From Pseudomonadota bacterium (lineage in GTDB: Bacteria > Pseudomonadota > Alphaproteobacteria > Rhizobiales > Rhizobiaceae): a stretch of 50,086 nucleotides of DNA. The position numbers and the translations under genes were made by a program. This document shows positions 26,974-34,343 of this stretch, one piece after another. The notes beneath the pieces were generated by a model. The model saw only the letters and a program-made list of their open reading frames with translations, was not told the origin of the DNA and ran no database searches. Numbering within the stretch: position 1 is the first letter of the stretch; the number at the start of each line of letters is the position of its first letter. Where the stretch lies: positions 1-50,086 of the forward strand of contig JAIUPA010000032.1 in NCBI GenBank assembly GCA_020161665.1, given 5' to 3'.

Positions 26974-27765
26974 ATGGTCGATGCATCCGAACCGAAAACC
27001 GCGCTGATTACCGGCTCGACAAGCGGGATTGGTCTGGCAATTGCCAAGCGTTATGCCGAGGCCGGTTATCGGGTCGCGGTGCATGGCATCGAAACGCCGG
27101 ACAAGGCCGCGGACGCGCTCGCCGAAGTGGCGGCGGTTGCCCGGCATGAACCGGCCTATTTCTCTGCGAACCTTTCCAATGACGCGCAGTCGACAGCGCT
27201 CGCCAAGGCGGTCATTGAAGACTTCGGCGGCATCGATATCCTCGTCAACAATGCCGGTATTCAAAAGGTTGCGCCGATTGACGAGTTCGATCCGGTCGAT
27301 TTCTCCCGCATCGTTGCCATCTCGCTCGACAGCACCTTTCTGACGATCCGTGCCGCCCTTCCGGGCATGAAGGCAAGGGGTTGGGGCCGCATCGTCAACA
27401 TCGCCTCGGCCCACGGCCTGCGCGCCTCGCCCTTCAAGGCGCCCTATGTCGCCACAAAGCATGCCGTGGTGGGGCTCACGAAAAGCGTCGCGCTGGAAGT
27501 GGCCGAACAGGGCATTACCTGCAATGCCATCTGCCCCGGCTATGTCTGGACACCGCTGGTGGCCGCCCAGGTGGCCGATCAGGCCCGTGTGCATGAGATG
27601 AGCGAAGAAGATGTGGTCAAAAAGGTGATGCTCGCCCCGCAGCCGACCCGTCGCTTCGTCCAGCCGGACGAAATCGCTGAAATGGCCTATTACCTGACGG
27701 GTGACATGGCGCGCTCGATCACCGGAACGACCATTTCCATCGATGGCGGTTGGACGGCGAAATAA
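26974..27765 (+). CDS. bdhA: 3-hydroxybutyrate dehydrogenase, SDR family, 263 aa
   Basis: Oxidises (R)-3-hydroxybutyrate to acetoacetate with NAD. Visible are TGSTSGIG near residues 10-17, NNAGIQ near 91-96, catalytic Ser in NIASAHGL, Tyr158 and Lys162 (YVATK), and the BdhA-type C-terminal segment containing EEDVVKKVMLAPQPTRRFV, which contributes to substrate binding. It is the last gene of the run, three bases after the synthetase. Rhizobia use this pair to grow on 3-hydroxybutyrate and to mobilise PHB. Confidence 0.94.
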   Translation: MVDASEPKTALITGSTSGIGLAIAKRYAEAGYRVAVHGIETPDKAADALAEVAAVARHEPAYFSANLSNDAQSTALAKAVIEDFGGIDILVNNAGIQKVAPIDEFDPVDFSRIVAISLDSTFLTIRAALPGMKARGWGRIVNIASAHGLRASPFKAPYVATKHAVVGLTKSVALEVAEQGITCNAICPGYVWTPLVAAQVADQARVHEMSEEDVVKKVMLAPQPTRRFVQPDEIAEMAYYLTGDMARSITGTTISIDGGWTAK

Positions 27766-27805
27766 CCCTCTTCGAGTTTGATGCCGAACCCTTTCCACAC
27801 TCTTC

Positions 27806-27882
27806 TCGTCATCCTCGGGCTTGACCCGAGGATCCATCATTTCAATAACTTATGGATGGTCGGTCAAGCCCGACCATGACGA
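27806..27882. repeat. REP-like bipartite palindromic element
   Basis: A 77-base element with outer inverted ends TCGTCAT and ATGACGA, inner ATCCAT and ATGGAT, and two internal hairpins: CCTCGGG-cttga-CCCGAGG on the left, and GGTCGG-tcaag-CCCGACC, a slightly imperfect stem, on the right. The two arms share the core GGGCTTGACCC / GGTCAAGCCC, so the whole can fold as two stems or one long stem. Such elements are scattered between genes in Rhizobiales and related groups. It lies in the gap between the bdhA stop and the HlyD stop (convergent genes) and may terminate both. Confidence 0.75.
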
Positions 27883-27938
27883 AGCGAGAGGTTGGCGACT
27901 TTTGACATCAGTCTCGCCGCGTCCTTCGCGGCTGTTGC

Positions 27939-29237
27939 TTACTGGCGCAGCGCCAGATCGGATGCGTTCTTCACCGGCGATAGCAGGTATTCCAGAACCG
28001 TATATTCCTTGGTGATCATGTCCACATTGACCATCATGCCCGGAATGATCGGGTGCTTGTCGCCAAGCGTGCTGGGCGCGCTGAGACGGACGCGGAAATA
28101 GGGCGGATTGTCCTTTTCCTTGATAATGTCCGGCGAAATGTCGATGACTTCGGCTTCAAGACCGCCATAGACGGAATAGTCATAGGCCGTAACCTTCACC
28201 ACAGCCTTGGTGCCCGGCCAGATCTGGGCGCGGTCCTGCGGTGAAAGCTGCGCTTCGATGGCAATCGTATCGGAATTCGGCACGATTTCGAGAATGGCTT
28301 CACCGGGGGAAATAACGCCGCCAATGGTGGAGACCATCATCTTGTTGACGATGCCGGAAAGTGGCGCGCGGACATCGGTGCGCGCGGTGCGGTCTTTCAG
28401 GCTGTCAGCCGATTCCTTCAGCTGGGCCATTTCGACCAGCGCCTTGGTCTTTTCTTCCGCCAGCGCCGAACCATTCTTCAAAATGCTGGCGCTACGTTCG
28501 CGCTGCGCTTCACTCAGCGCCGCCTCGGTCTGCGGAATGTCGTGGTTCAGGTCATCGATCTTGGTGTTGATCTGCTGCAGCATGGTCATGGCCTGCAGCA
28601 GTTCGTTCTGCGAGGCCGCCCCCATCTTGTTGAGGCGCTGGACATTGTCCAGGCGCTCGGAAACGATGAGCTGTTCTTTCATCTGGTTCTCAAGCCGGGT
28701 CTTGAGACCGGCCAGAGCAATTTCCTGCTGGCGGATCTTGTCTCCCAAAAGCAGGTTCTCTTCATGGCGCTGGCGGCGATGCTGCTCGAACAGGCTCTGC
28801 TCGTTCTGCATGATGGCGCGGTCTGTCAGCGTATCGGGAAAGTCGATCACGTCCAGATCAGCAAGTTCGGCTTCAATACGGGCAATCGCCGCGGTCTTGG
28901 CGGAAATCTGCGTCAACGTCTGCTGCAAGGTGGACTTGGCCTGTGAATCCTCGATGGACAGGAGAACCTGCCCTTGCTCCACCTGATCACCCTGTTTGAC
29001 GCGGATCTGGGACACGATGCCGCCTTCGAGATGCTGGACGATCTGGTTCTGCATGGAAGGCACGACCATGCCGGTGGCGCGCGTCACGCCGGTCAGTGTC
29101 GTCATGGCGGCCCAGGAGAGGAGCGCGATGACAGCCGTGAACATCAAGATGATCAGAAAACGCCGCGAACGACCGCTGTCACTGTGAAGTGAACCGGCCT
29201 CGAGTTCGGGAAAAAGCTGTGTCGTGTCTACGGACAT
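27939..29237 (-). CDS. HlyD-family type I secretion periplasmic adaptor, 432 aa
   Basis: Membrane-fusion protein linking an inner-membrane ABC exporter to an outer-membrane TolC-like channel. A cytoplasmic N-terminus of about 27 residues is followed by one membrane helix (about 28-50), a lipoyl half-motif around 65-100 (GGIVSQIRVKQGDQVEQGQV), a long coiled-coil hairpin to about 280, the second lipoyl half (DVRAPLSGIVNKMMV) and a beta-barrel C-terminus ending in the RTX-adaptor pattern PGMMVNVDMITKEYTVLEYLL. The start is ATG 29237; TTG and GTG codons lie just upstream and no strong ribosome site is seen. It is divergent from the exporter, unusual since these two are often co-transcribed. No TolC homologue is in the window. 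Confidence 0.92.
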   Translation of the reverse strand: MSVDTTQLFPELEAGSLHSDSGRSRRFLIILMFTAVIALLSWAAMTTLTGVTRATGMVVPSMQNQIVQHLEGGIVSQIRVKQGDQVEQGQVLLSIEDSQAKSTLQQTLTQISAKTAAIARIEAELADLDVIDFPDTLTDRAIMQNEQSLFEQHRRQRHEENLLLGDKIRQQEIALAGLKTRLENQMKEQLIVSERLDNVQRLNKMGAASQNELLQAMTMLQQINTKIDDLNHDIPQTEAALSEAQRERSASILKNGSALAEEKTKALVEMAQLKESADSLKDRTARTDVRAPLSGIVNKMMVSTIGGVISPGEAILEIVPNSDTIAIEAQLSPQDRAQIWPGTKAVVKVTAYDYSVYGGLEAEVIDISPDIIKEKDNPPYFRVRLSAPSTLGDKHPIIPGMMVNVDMITKEYTVLEYLLSPVKNASDLALRQ

Positions 29238-29265
29238 GGTCACCAATAACCGACAGGTTTGAACT

Positions 29266-29309
29266 CGTTAACTTATCGACCGATTTCGTTAACCAATAGA
29301 TAACGTTAA
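29266..29309. promoter_or_regulatory. CGTTAA boxes in the HlyD/exporter divergent promoter
   Basis: CGTTAAC occurs at 29266-29272 and again at 29287-29293, exactly 21 bases apart, with a third CGTTAA at 29304-29309. A 21-base step places the boxes on the same face of the helix. The pair lies midway between the two divergent genes and could control both. The same two-box arrangement is found before the MotA-like gene. Confidence 0.5.
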
Positions 29310-29347
29310 TGAGTTTATTCTCGCCGCATCACGCGTAGAGAGGCCTC

Positions 29348-31399
29348 ATGCTCAAATTCAAGGGAAACAGCGCAATCGAGGGCGAAGTGCGTCATGCCGC
29401 GCCCGCCGTAAAGCCGTTTGTCGATGAAGAGCCGGTACAGGCTTTGCGTCGCGTCGGCTTTGCCGCATCCCAGTGCCGAATTGTGAAAATTCCGCTGGCA
29501 GAGATCACCAAGTCCCACCTGCCGTGCCTGGCCATGATGACGGGCGGTCGCGCCGTTGTTCTTCTGGCGTTGCGTCCTGATGGTCTGTTTGATCTGCAGC
29601 AGGAAAATGGGGTCAGCGCGGTTTCGGCCGATCAGATCGCCCCCTATTTCGGCGGCTCGATCATCACCCAGTATGCGGATGAAGCGAGCGCTGAAAAGTC
29701 AGAGGATCGCCTCCATATCGATCTCCTCAGCATCATGAAGGCGACGCTCAAGGCGCCGAAGCTGTTCGAGATCATTCTGGTTGCCATCATGTCGAACATT
29801 TTCATGTTCGCCCTGCCGATGTTCAGCATGGCGGTTTACGACCGCATCATCCCGCACAAGGCTTATGAAACGCTGTGGTCGCTGACCATCGGCATCATGC
29901 TGGTCTTCACGCTGGATTTCGTCGGTCGCGTCCTGCGCAACGGCGTTCAGGAGCAGATGGCCTATCGCATCGGCTCGCAGATGCAGATGCGCATGTTCTC
30001 GCGCATCCTGTCGACGGACATGGAGCACGCGCCGAAATCGGCAAGCGGCATCTCGAGCGCCATGTCGGCGGTCGATGGAGCCTGCCATCTCATGCCGCCG
30101 CTCCTGATCGGTCTCATGGTCGATCTGCCCTTCATGCTCGTCCTGTTCATCTATGTGGGCGTCACGGCGCATTGGGTGGTGCTGTCACCGCTGGTTTCCG
30201 TTCTGATCCTGCTCGCAGCCAACGCTTACCTTCATTACTCGGCCCGCAAGGCACATGAACAGTCGGCCAAGCAGGCCATCGCCCGCAACACGTTGATTGA
30301 GGAAAGCGTCAATGCTTTCGGCGTGACGAAGGTGACGGCATCGCAGGGACCGACGCTGCGAGCCCTCGCAGAGCTGACCGCCGCCACGCACAAGAGCAGT
30401 GCGGCGGCCCGGTCGGCCAATTCCACGGCGGCTCTGGTTTCAAACACGGTGATCCAGCTGAATACGGTGCTGGTTCTGGTTGTCGGCATTTTCATCATCA
30501 ATTCCGGGGGCATGACGGTCGGTACGCTGGTCTCCGCCGTGATGCTGAGTGCGCGCGGCATTTCGCCCATCATCGCGCTGGTCGGCAGCGTCGTTCGCGC
30601 CTTCAGCCTGGCGGAGCCCCTGCGCATCGCCGACAAGATGATTTCGCTTCCGGCCGAAGAAGCCGGGGATGCCAACCGCACCGTCGCAAGCCTCAAGGGG
30701 CAGGTCGATCTGTCGGGCGTGACCTTCCGCTATGCCCAATCGGTCGCCCCGGCACTGAAGGAGCTGAATCTGTCGTTCAAGGCTGGCGAGCGCGTCGGCA
30801 TCATTGGCAGTATCGGCTCCGGTAAAAGCACGCTGATCAAGCTCATCCCGCGTCTGCATTGCCCGACGGCGGGCGGCGTTTTGATCGATGGCCACGATGT
30901 GCGCCAGTACGATCCTGATTTTCTGCGCCGCCAGATCGCCTACATGCCGCAGGATTGCGACCTCTACGATACGACGATCCGCGATAACATCATCAAGGGT
31001 CTCGGCGTTGTGGACGAGGCGGCCTTTGATGAAGCCGTGCGCATTTCCGGCGTGCGCGACATCGTGACGCGCCACCCGGCGGGTTATGATCTTCAGGTGG
31101 GTAAATATGGCCGTCGCCTGTCAGGCGGCGAGCGGCAGGCCGTTTGCCTTGCCCGCGCCCTGACCCGCAACGCACCGATCCTCATCATGGATGAACCGAC
31201 ATCGGCCATGGACAGCCAGATGGAAAAGGCCGTGATTGACCGCCTTTCCGGCGCTCTGGCGGGCAAGACCCTGATTGTCGCAACACATCGCGCCCCGCTG
31301 CTTTCGCTGGTGGATCGCGTCATCTGGCTCGACGGCGGCAAGGTGATCGCTGACGGACCTCCCGCGGAGGTCATCGCCCGCGCATCCAAGGCGGCGTGA
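29348..31399 (+). CDS. Type I secretion ABC exporter, 683 aa
   Basis: Exporter combining membrane and ATPase domains, of the HlyB/LapB class. An N-terminal region (about residues 20-115) resembles the peptidase-C39-like domain but has no obvious catalytic Cys-His pair, as in exporters of RTX proteins and giant adhesins that are not N-terminally processed. Six membrane helices lie at about 140-430. The ATPase domain has Walker A GSIGSGKS (487-494), signature LSGGERQ near 594-600, Walker B ILIMDEPT near 615-622 and switch His in ATHRAP. GAGAGG precedes ATG 29348 by five bases. Its neighbours identify the giant protein as likely cargo. Confidence 0.94.
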   Translation: MLKFKGNSAIEGEVRHAAPAVKPFVDEEPVQALRRVGFAASQCRIVKIPLAEITKSHLPCLAMMTGGRAVVLLALRPDGLFDLQQENGVSAVSADQIAPYFGGSIITQYADEASAEKSEDRLHIDLLSIMKATLKAPKLFEIILVAIMSNIFMFALPMFSMAVYDRIIPHKAYETLWSLTIGIMLVFTLDFVGRVLRNGVQEQMAYRIGSQMQMRMFSRILSTDMEHAPKSASGISSAMSAVDGACHLMPPLLIGLMVDLPFMLVLFIYVGVTAHWVVLSPLVSVLILLAANAYLHYSARKAHEQSAKQAIARNTLIEESVNAFGVTKVTASQGPTLRALAELTAATHKSSAAARSANSTAALVSNTVIQLNTVLVLVVGIFIINSGGMTVGTLVSAVMLSARGISPIIALVGSVVRAFSLAEPLRIADKMISLPAEEAGDANRTVASLKGQVDLSGVTFRYAQSVAPALKELNLSFKAGERVGIIGSIGSGKSTLIKLIPRLHCPTAGGVLIDGHDVRQYDPDFLRRQIAYMPQDCDLYDTTIRDNIIKGLGVVDEAAFDEAVRISGVRDIVTRHPAGYDLQVGKYGRRLSGGERQAVCLARALTRNAPILIMDEPTSAMDSQMEKAVIDRLSGALAGKTLIVATHRAPLLSLVDRVIWLDGGKVIADGPPAEVIARASKAA

Positions 31400-31406
31400 G
31401 GGGTTT

Positions 31407-32339
31407 ATGGCAAGCAAGCACCATCAGGAAGACCCGTGGGCAGGCTTCGTGGATGTTCTCTCGAACATGCTCGTGGTCGTGGTCTTTCTCGTGATTATTC
31501 TGGGTCTTGCGATCTTCGCGCTCTCCCAGCAGATCACCAAGCAGGCCGTTGAGCAGGCGCTCGAGCAGCACCAGCAGGATAAACAGCAGAAAGAACCGAA
31601 GCCGGAGCCGCCGAAGGAAAGCGCTGAATCCGCTGACGCCACCACAAAGCCCGCCGAGCCGGCCCCGGACGCTGAAAAGCCGGTCGAAACCGCCAAGGCT
31701 GAAGGTGCGGCTGCAGAAAAACCCGCGACCGCAGCACCGCCGAAGGAAGGCAAGGAAGCTGCCGACAAGGGACCACAAGATGCCGGAACCGGCGGCCCCG
31801 CTGCTCAGGCCGCGCAGGAAGACGTAACGAGCCAGGCCGAAAGCGCAGAACAATCAAAGGGTTCTGCGGGTGATCGTCAGGCCGGCTATGCCCAGCGTGT
31901 TCGCGCCTCTGACGAAATTGAAGGCAACTCCAACCTGACGGTGCGCAGCGCCAACGTCGACTCCGAGCAGAAGCTTGAAGTCGCGTCCGAGGAAATCAAG
32001 CCTACCTATGGCAAGATCGAAGTTACCTCGTCCGATGCCTTCCTGAAGCTGAGCTTTGCCAAGGGCAACTTCCGCATTGACGAAACGACCAGCGGCAAGC
32101 TCAAGGAATATCTGGGCACCTCGCCGGTTGCCAAGAGCGACACGATCGAGATCCGCGCCATCGCCCAGTCGACGGTCGGTTCGATCAGTGAAGCCCGCCG
32201 CATTGCCTATTACCGCGCCATGGAAATGCGCTCGCAACTGATTCAGGCTGGCTTCGACTCGACCAAGATCATGGTCAAGGTTCGCGAGTCCGCTTCGCCC
32301 GAGGATGCCGACGTCGTTCAGGTTTTCAAGAAATCATGA
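31407..32339 (+). CDS. MotB/ExbD-like protein with OmpA-like C-terminus, 310 aa
   Basis: The N-terminus has the MotB/ExbD/TolR arrangement: a short cytoplasmic end, Asp16 in FVDVLSNMLVVVVFLVIILG, and one membrane helix at about 17-39. This Asp lines up with the proton-carrying Asp of MotB (Asp32 in E. coli). A long Pro/Glu/Ala/Lys linker (about 45-150) could span the periplasm. The C-terminal 120 residues end in an OmpA-like pattern (SEARRIAYYRAMEMRSQLIQ), although the usual NxxLSxxRA peptidoglycan-binding sequence is not intact. It starts eight bases after the exporter and precedes a MotA-like gene. A flagellar stator is unlikely here, since no motility genes are nearby. SiiA of Salmonella SPI-4 is the functional parallel. 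Confidence 0.8.
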   Translation: MASKHHQEDPWAGFVDVLSNMLVVVVFLVIILGLAIFALSQQITKQAVEQALEQHQQDKQQKEPKPEPPKESAESADATTKPAEPAPDAEKPVETAKAEGAAAEKPATAAPPKEGKEAADKGPQDAGTGGPAAQAAQEDVTSQAESAEQSKGSAGDRQAGYAQRVRASDEIEGNSNLTVRSANVDSEQKLEVASEEIKPTYGKIEVTSSDAFLKLSFAKGNFRIDETTSGKLKEYLGTSPVAKSDTIEIRAIAQSTVGSISEARRIAYYRAMEMRSQLIQAGFDSTKIMVKVRESASPEDADVVQVFKKS

Positions 32340-32344
32340 ACGAC

Positions 32345-32389
32345 CGTTAAGCCGATTTTACTCTTCGTTAAGGCTATTCCCCTAGCCTT
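32345..32389 (+). promoter_or_regulatory. CGTTAA twin box and hairpin before the MotA-like gene
   Basis: CGTTAAG at 32345-32351 and 32366-32372 repeat with a 21-base step, identical in spacing to the pair at 29266-29293. Overlapping the second box, AAGGCTA-TTCCCC-TAGCCTT forms a seven-base-pair stem (32370-32389). The 94-base gap before ATG 32434 therefore holds a candidate internal promoter or processing site. AGAGGAAATCG supplies the ribosome site. Confidence 0.45.
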
Positions 32390-32433
32390 GATAGGTGTGA
32401 CGGATTCTGCACACCGGTACGAAGAGGAAATCG

Positions 32434-33960
32434 ATGAGTCACTCCAAGGCAAAGAAGGTAGGCGGCATATCAGCGGTCCGCGGCGAAATTGCCAAGCAGA
32501 CCGCGGTGATTCTGATCCTGCTCGCGATCGCCACCTGGCAGCATCACTTTGTGATGCAGGCGGCGACGGCAGATATTTACATCTTCCTCCTCCTCGTCGG
32601 CGTTGCGTTGTTCGGTATCTACAACGCGATCAAGGGCACCTACACACTGGGTAACGACTTCTCGGCGCTGGCTGCCATGAAGGAAGTTCACCAGGACGCA
32701 TTGCGCAAGAAAAACGCGCCTGAAGATCACGTGCAGATCATCGAGCAGCGGCTGGCCAAGCTTCAGACGGTTTACAAGGCGCCGAGCGCGCTTGGCACCG
32801 CCCACAACCTGATTGTTGAAGAAATTCTGCGCAGCGGCTCCTTGCGCATTCCCACCTCCACCATGCAGGTTCTGGTGCAGGACCTTGAAACGAAGCTCGA
32901 TGAACGCCAGGGGATGTCCCACTATCTGGCCCCGCTCATGGTTCTTCTTGGCCTGCTCGGCACCTTTATCGGCCTCATGCACGTTCTGGAATCGGTCGGC
33001 GGCATTCTGGCCAGCCTTGACCTTTCGGGATCGGCCGGTGCCGGGACGATTGCCAAGCTCATCGAAAGCCTGAAGCGTCCGCTGGAAGGCATGGCCACCG
33101 GCTTCGGCGCCTCGCTGCTCGGCCTGATCGGATCACTGATCATCGGCGTTCTGGCCAAGTTCGACGTGAAGGCGGCCCAGCGTCTCCAGCACGATTTCGA
33201 AACCTGGATTCGTTCTGCCGTGCAGATCGAAGCCTCGGGTTCCGCTGACGTTGCCACCCGCGAACCGGGGCGCAAGGGCGGCACCGTTGATCCGCAGGCG
33301 GCAGGCAACTGGCGCGCCATGTTCCAGGTTGCCCGTCTGACGGTTCAGTCCAACTCGCGCATGTCGGAACAGGTGTCCGGTCTCTCCCAGACCATTCAGG
33401 AACTGGCCGAGAAGCTCGATGCCCAGAATGCCATGAACGAGAAGTGGTTCGCACGCATGACCTGGGCCGTCCAGAAGGACGCGACCACCCAGACCGGCAT
33501 CAAGACCAGCGTTGAAAACCTCAATGGCATGCTCAGCGAAACGCGTCAGAAGATAGGCACGCAGATGATGGAACTGACCGACGCGGTCACGGCCTCGTCG
33601 CAAAAAACCGACGCCTTCTCCACGCAGGTCAGCGAAGACCTGCGCAAGATCGGCGATGCGATGCTCTGGTACAAGGAAGGTCTTAGCGACGCGGATCGCC
33701 GTCTGGAAGCGGCCGAAAACCGCCTCGCCCGCTTCCGCAACAGCCCGGATGAAGCCGCCGCTGCCGCAACCCGTGATGAAGCCGCTGAACTGGTCGCCAA
33801 TCTTGACCACCTGATCGCGGCAACCCGCCTCAACAAGGAGGATGTGGACCGTCTGCGCAAGATGTCGTCCCTGATGGGTGAGATGTCCGGGGAAAAGAGA
33901 GATGACGACAACAACCCGATGGCCACGGTCGAGGCCTCGCTGAAGGAAGCGTCGAGATGA
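32434..33960 (+). CDS. MotA/TolQ/ExbB-like membrane protein, 508 aa
   Basis: Predicted proton-channel partner of the preceding protein. Two helices lie at about residues 22-40 and 47-65, then a cytoplasmic domain. The channel-forming pair of helices with the family pattern follows: LMVLLGLLGTFIGLMHVL near 169-186 and GMATGFGASLLGLIGSLIIG near 215-234. These match the TM3-TM4 region of MotA/TolQ/ExbB. A long cytoplasmic C-terminal tail (about 250-508), rich in predicted helix and coiled coil, is not part of MotA or ExbB and may contact the exporter or the PilZ protein. Its stop overlaps the PilZ start (ATGA). Confidence 0.82.
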   Translation: MSHSKAKKVGGISAVRGEIAKQTAVILILLAIATWQHHFVMQAATADIYIFLLLVGVALFGIYNAIKGTYTLGNDFSALAAMKEVHQDALRKKNAPEDHVQIIEQRLAKLQTVYKAPSALGTAHNLIVEEILRSGSLRIPTSTMQVLVQDLETKLDERQGMSHYLAPLMVLLGLLGTFIGLMHVLESVGGILASLDLSGSAGAGTIAKLIESLKRPLEGMATGFGASLLGLIGSLIIGVLAKFDVKAAQRLQHDFETWIRSAVQIEASGSADVATREPGRKGGTVDPQAAGNWRAMFQVARLTVQSNSRMSEQVSGLSQTIQELAEKLDAQNAMNEKWFARMTWAVQKDATTQTGIKTSVENLNGMLSETRQKIGTQMMELTDAVTASSQKTDAFSTQVSEDLRKIGDAMLWYKEGLSDADRRLEAAENRLARFRNSPDEAAAAATRDEAAELVANLDHLIAATRLNKEDVDRLRKMSSLMGEMSGEKRDDDNNPMATVEASLKEASR

Positions 33961-34316
33961 GTATATTTCGCAAGCTGACCTCGAAGTTCAAGCGCGATGG
34001 CAGCGGTTCCCGCCGCCATATTCGCCATGAGTGCTTTATGCCTGCACGCCTCTATTTCCTGGACCACGGGTTCCACATTGACGGTTTCATCAATGAAATC
34101 TCTCAAGGTGGCGCCCGTTTCCGCTCGGAACAGAACTTCATCATGCAGCGTTCGAACGAGATCGTTCGCATCTGCACCGACGGCTTTGATTACGACGGCA
34201 TTCTCCGCAACACATCGGTCGATGGCTACGGCATTCAGCTGCGCCAGCCGCTGGATGAAGCGGCGCTTGCGGCCATTCTGATCGAGAACCCGCCGCGCCG
34301 CCAAATCGCCGCCTGA
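33957..34316 (+). CDS. PilZ-domain protein, 119 aa
   Basis: Small single-domain protein. The cyclic-di-GMP-binding pattern is present: RRHIRHE at about 19-25 supplies the RxxxR motif, and EISQGGARF at about 48-56 corresponds to [D/N]xSxxG followed by hydrophobic strands, with Glu in place of the usual Asp/Asn. The rest is beta-rich (RICTDGFDYDGILRNTSVDGYGIQL), as in PilZ barrels. Translation is coupled to the MotA-like gene by a four-base overlap, and the giant adhesin gene begins 27 bases later. A role as cyclic-di-GMP sensor acting on the channel or exporter is inferred from that placement. Confidence 0.8.
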   Translation: MSIFRKLTSKFKRDGSGSRRHIRHECFMPARLYFLDHGFHIDGFINEISQGGARFRSEQNFIMQRSNEIVRICTDGFDYDGILRNTSVDGYGIQLRQPLDEAALAAILIENPPRRQIAA

Positions 34317-34343
34317 TAATTCCATTACGGATTGGTCGATACC

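Noticed and set aside
22436..27840. Minus-strand open frames of 761 and 935 codons across the GMC-to-bdhA genes
   Set aside because: They are antisense to five strongly recognisable genes, lack ribosome sites and domain patterns, and reflect high GC at third codon positions.
29266..29309. CtrA binding sites (TTAA-rich gap)
   Set aside because: The TTAA cores are 17 and 13 bases apart here, not the seven of the standard CtrA site, and the second gap repeats the 21-base step rather than the CtrA pattern.
31407..33960. Flagellar stator genes motA/motB
   Set aside because: The MotA-like protein has a long extra tail, the MotB-like protein lacks a normal peptidoglycan-binding sequence, and no flagellar or chemotaxis genes are nearby; context is type I secretion.
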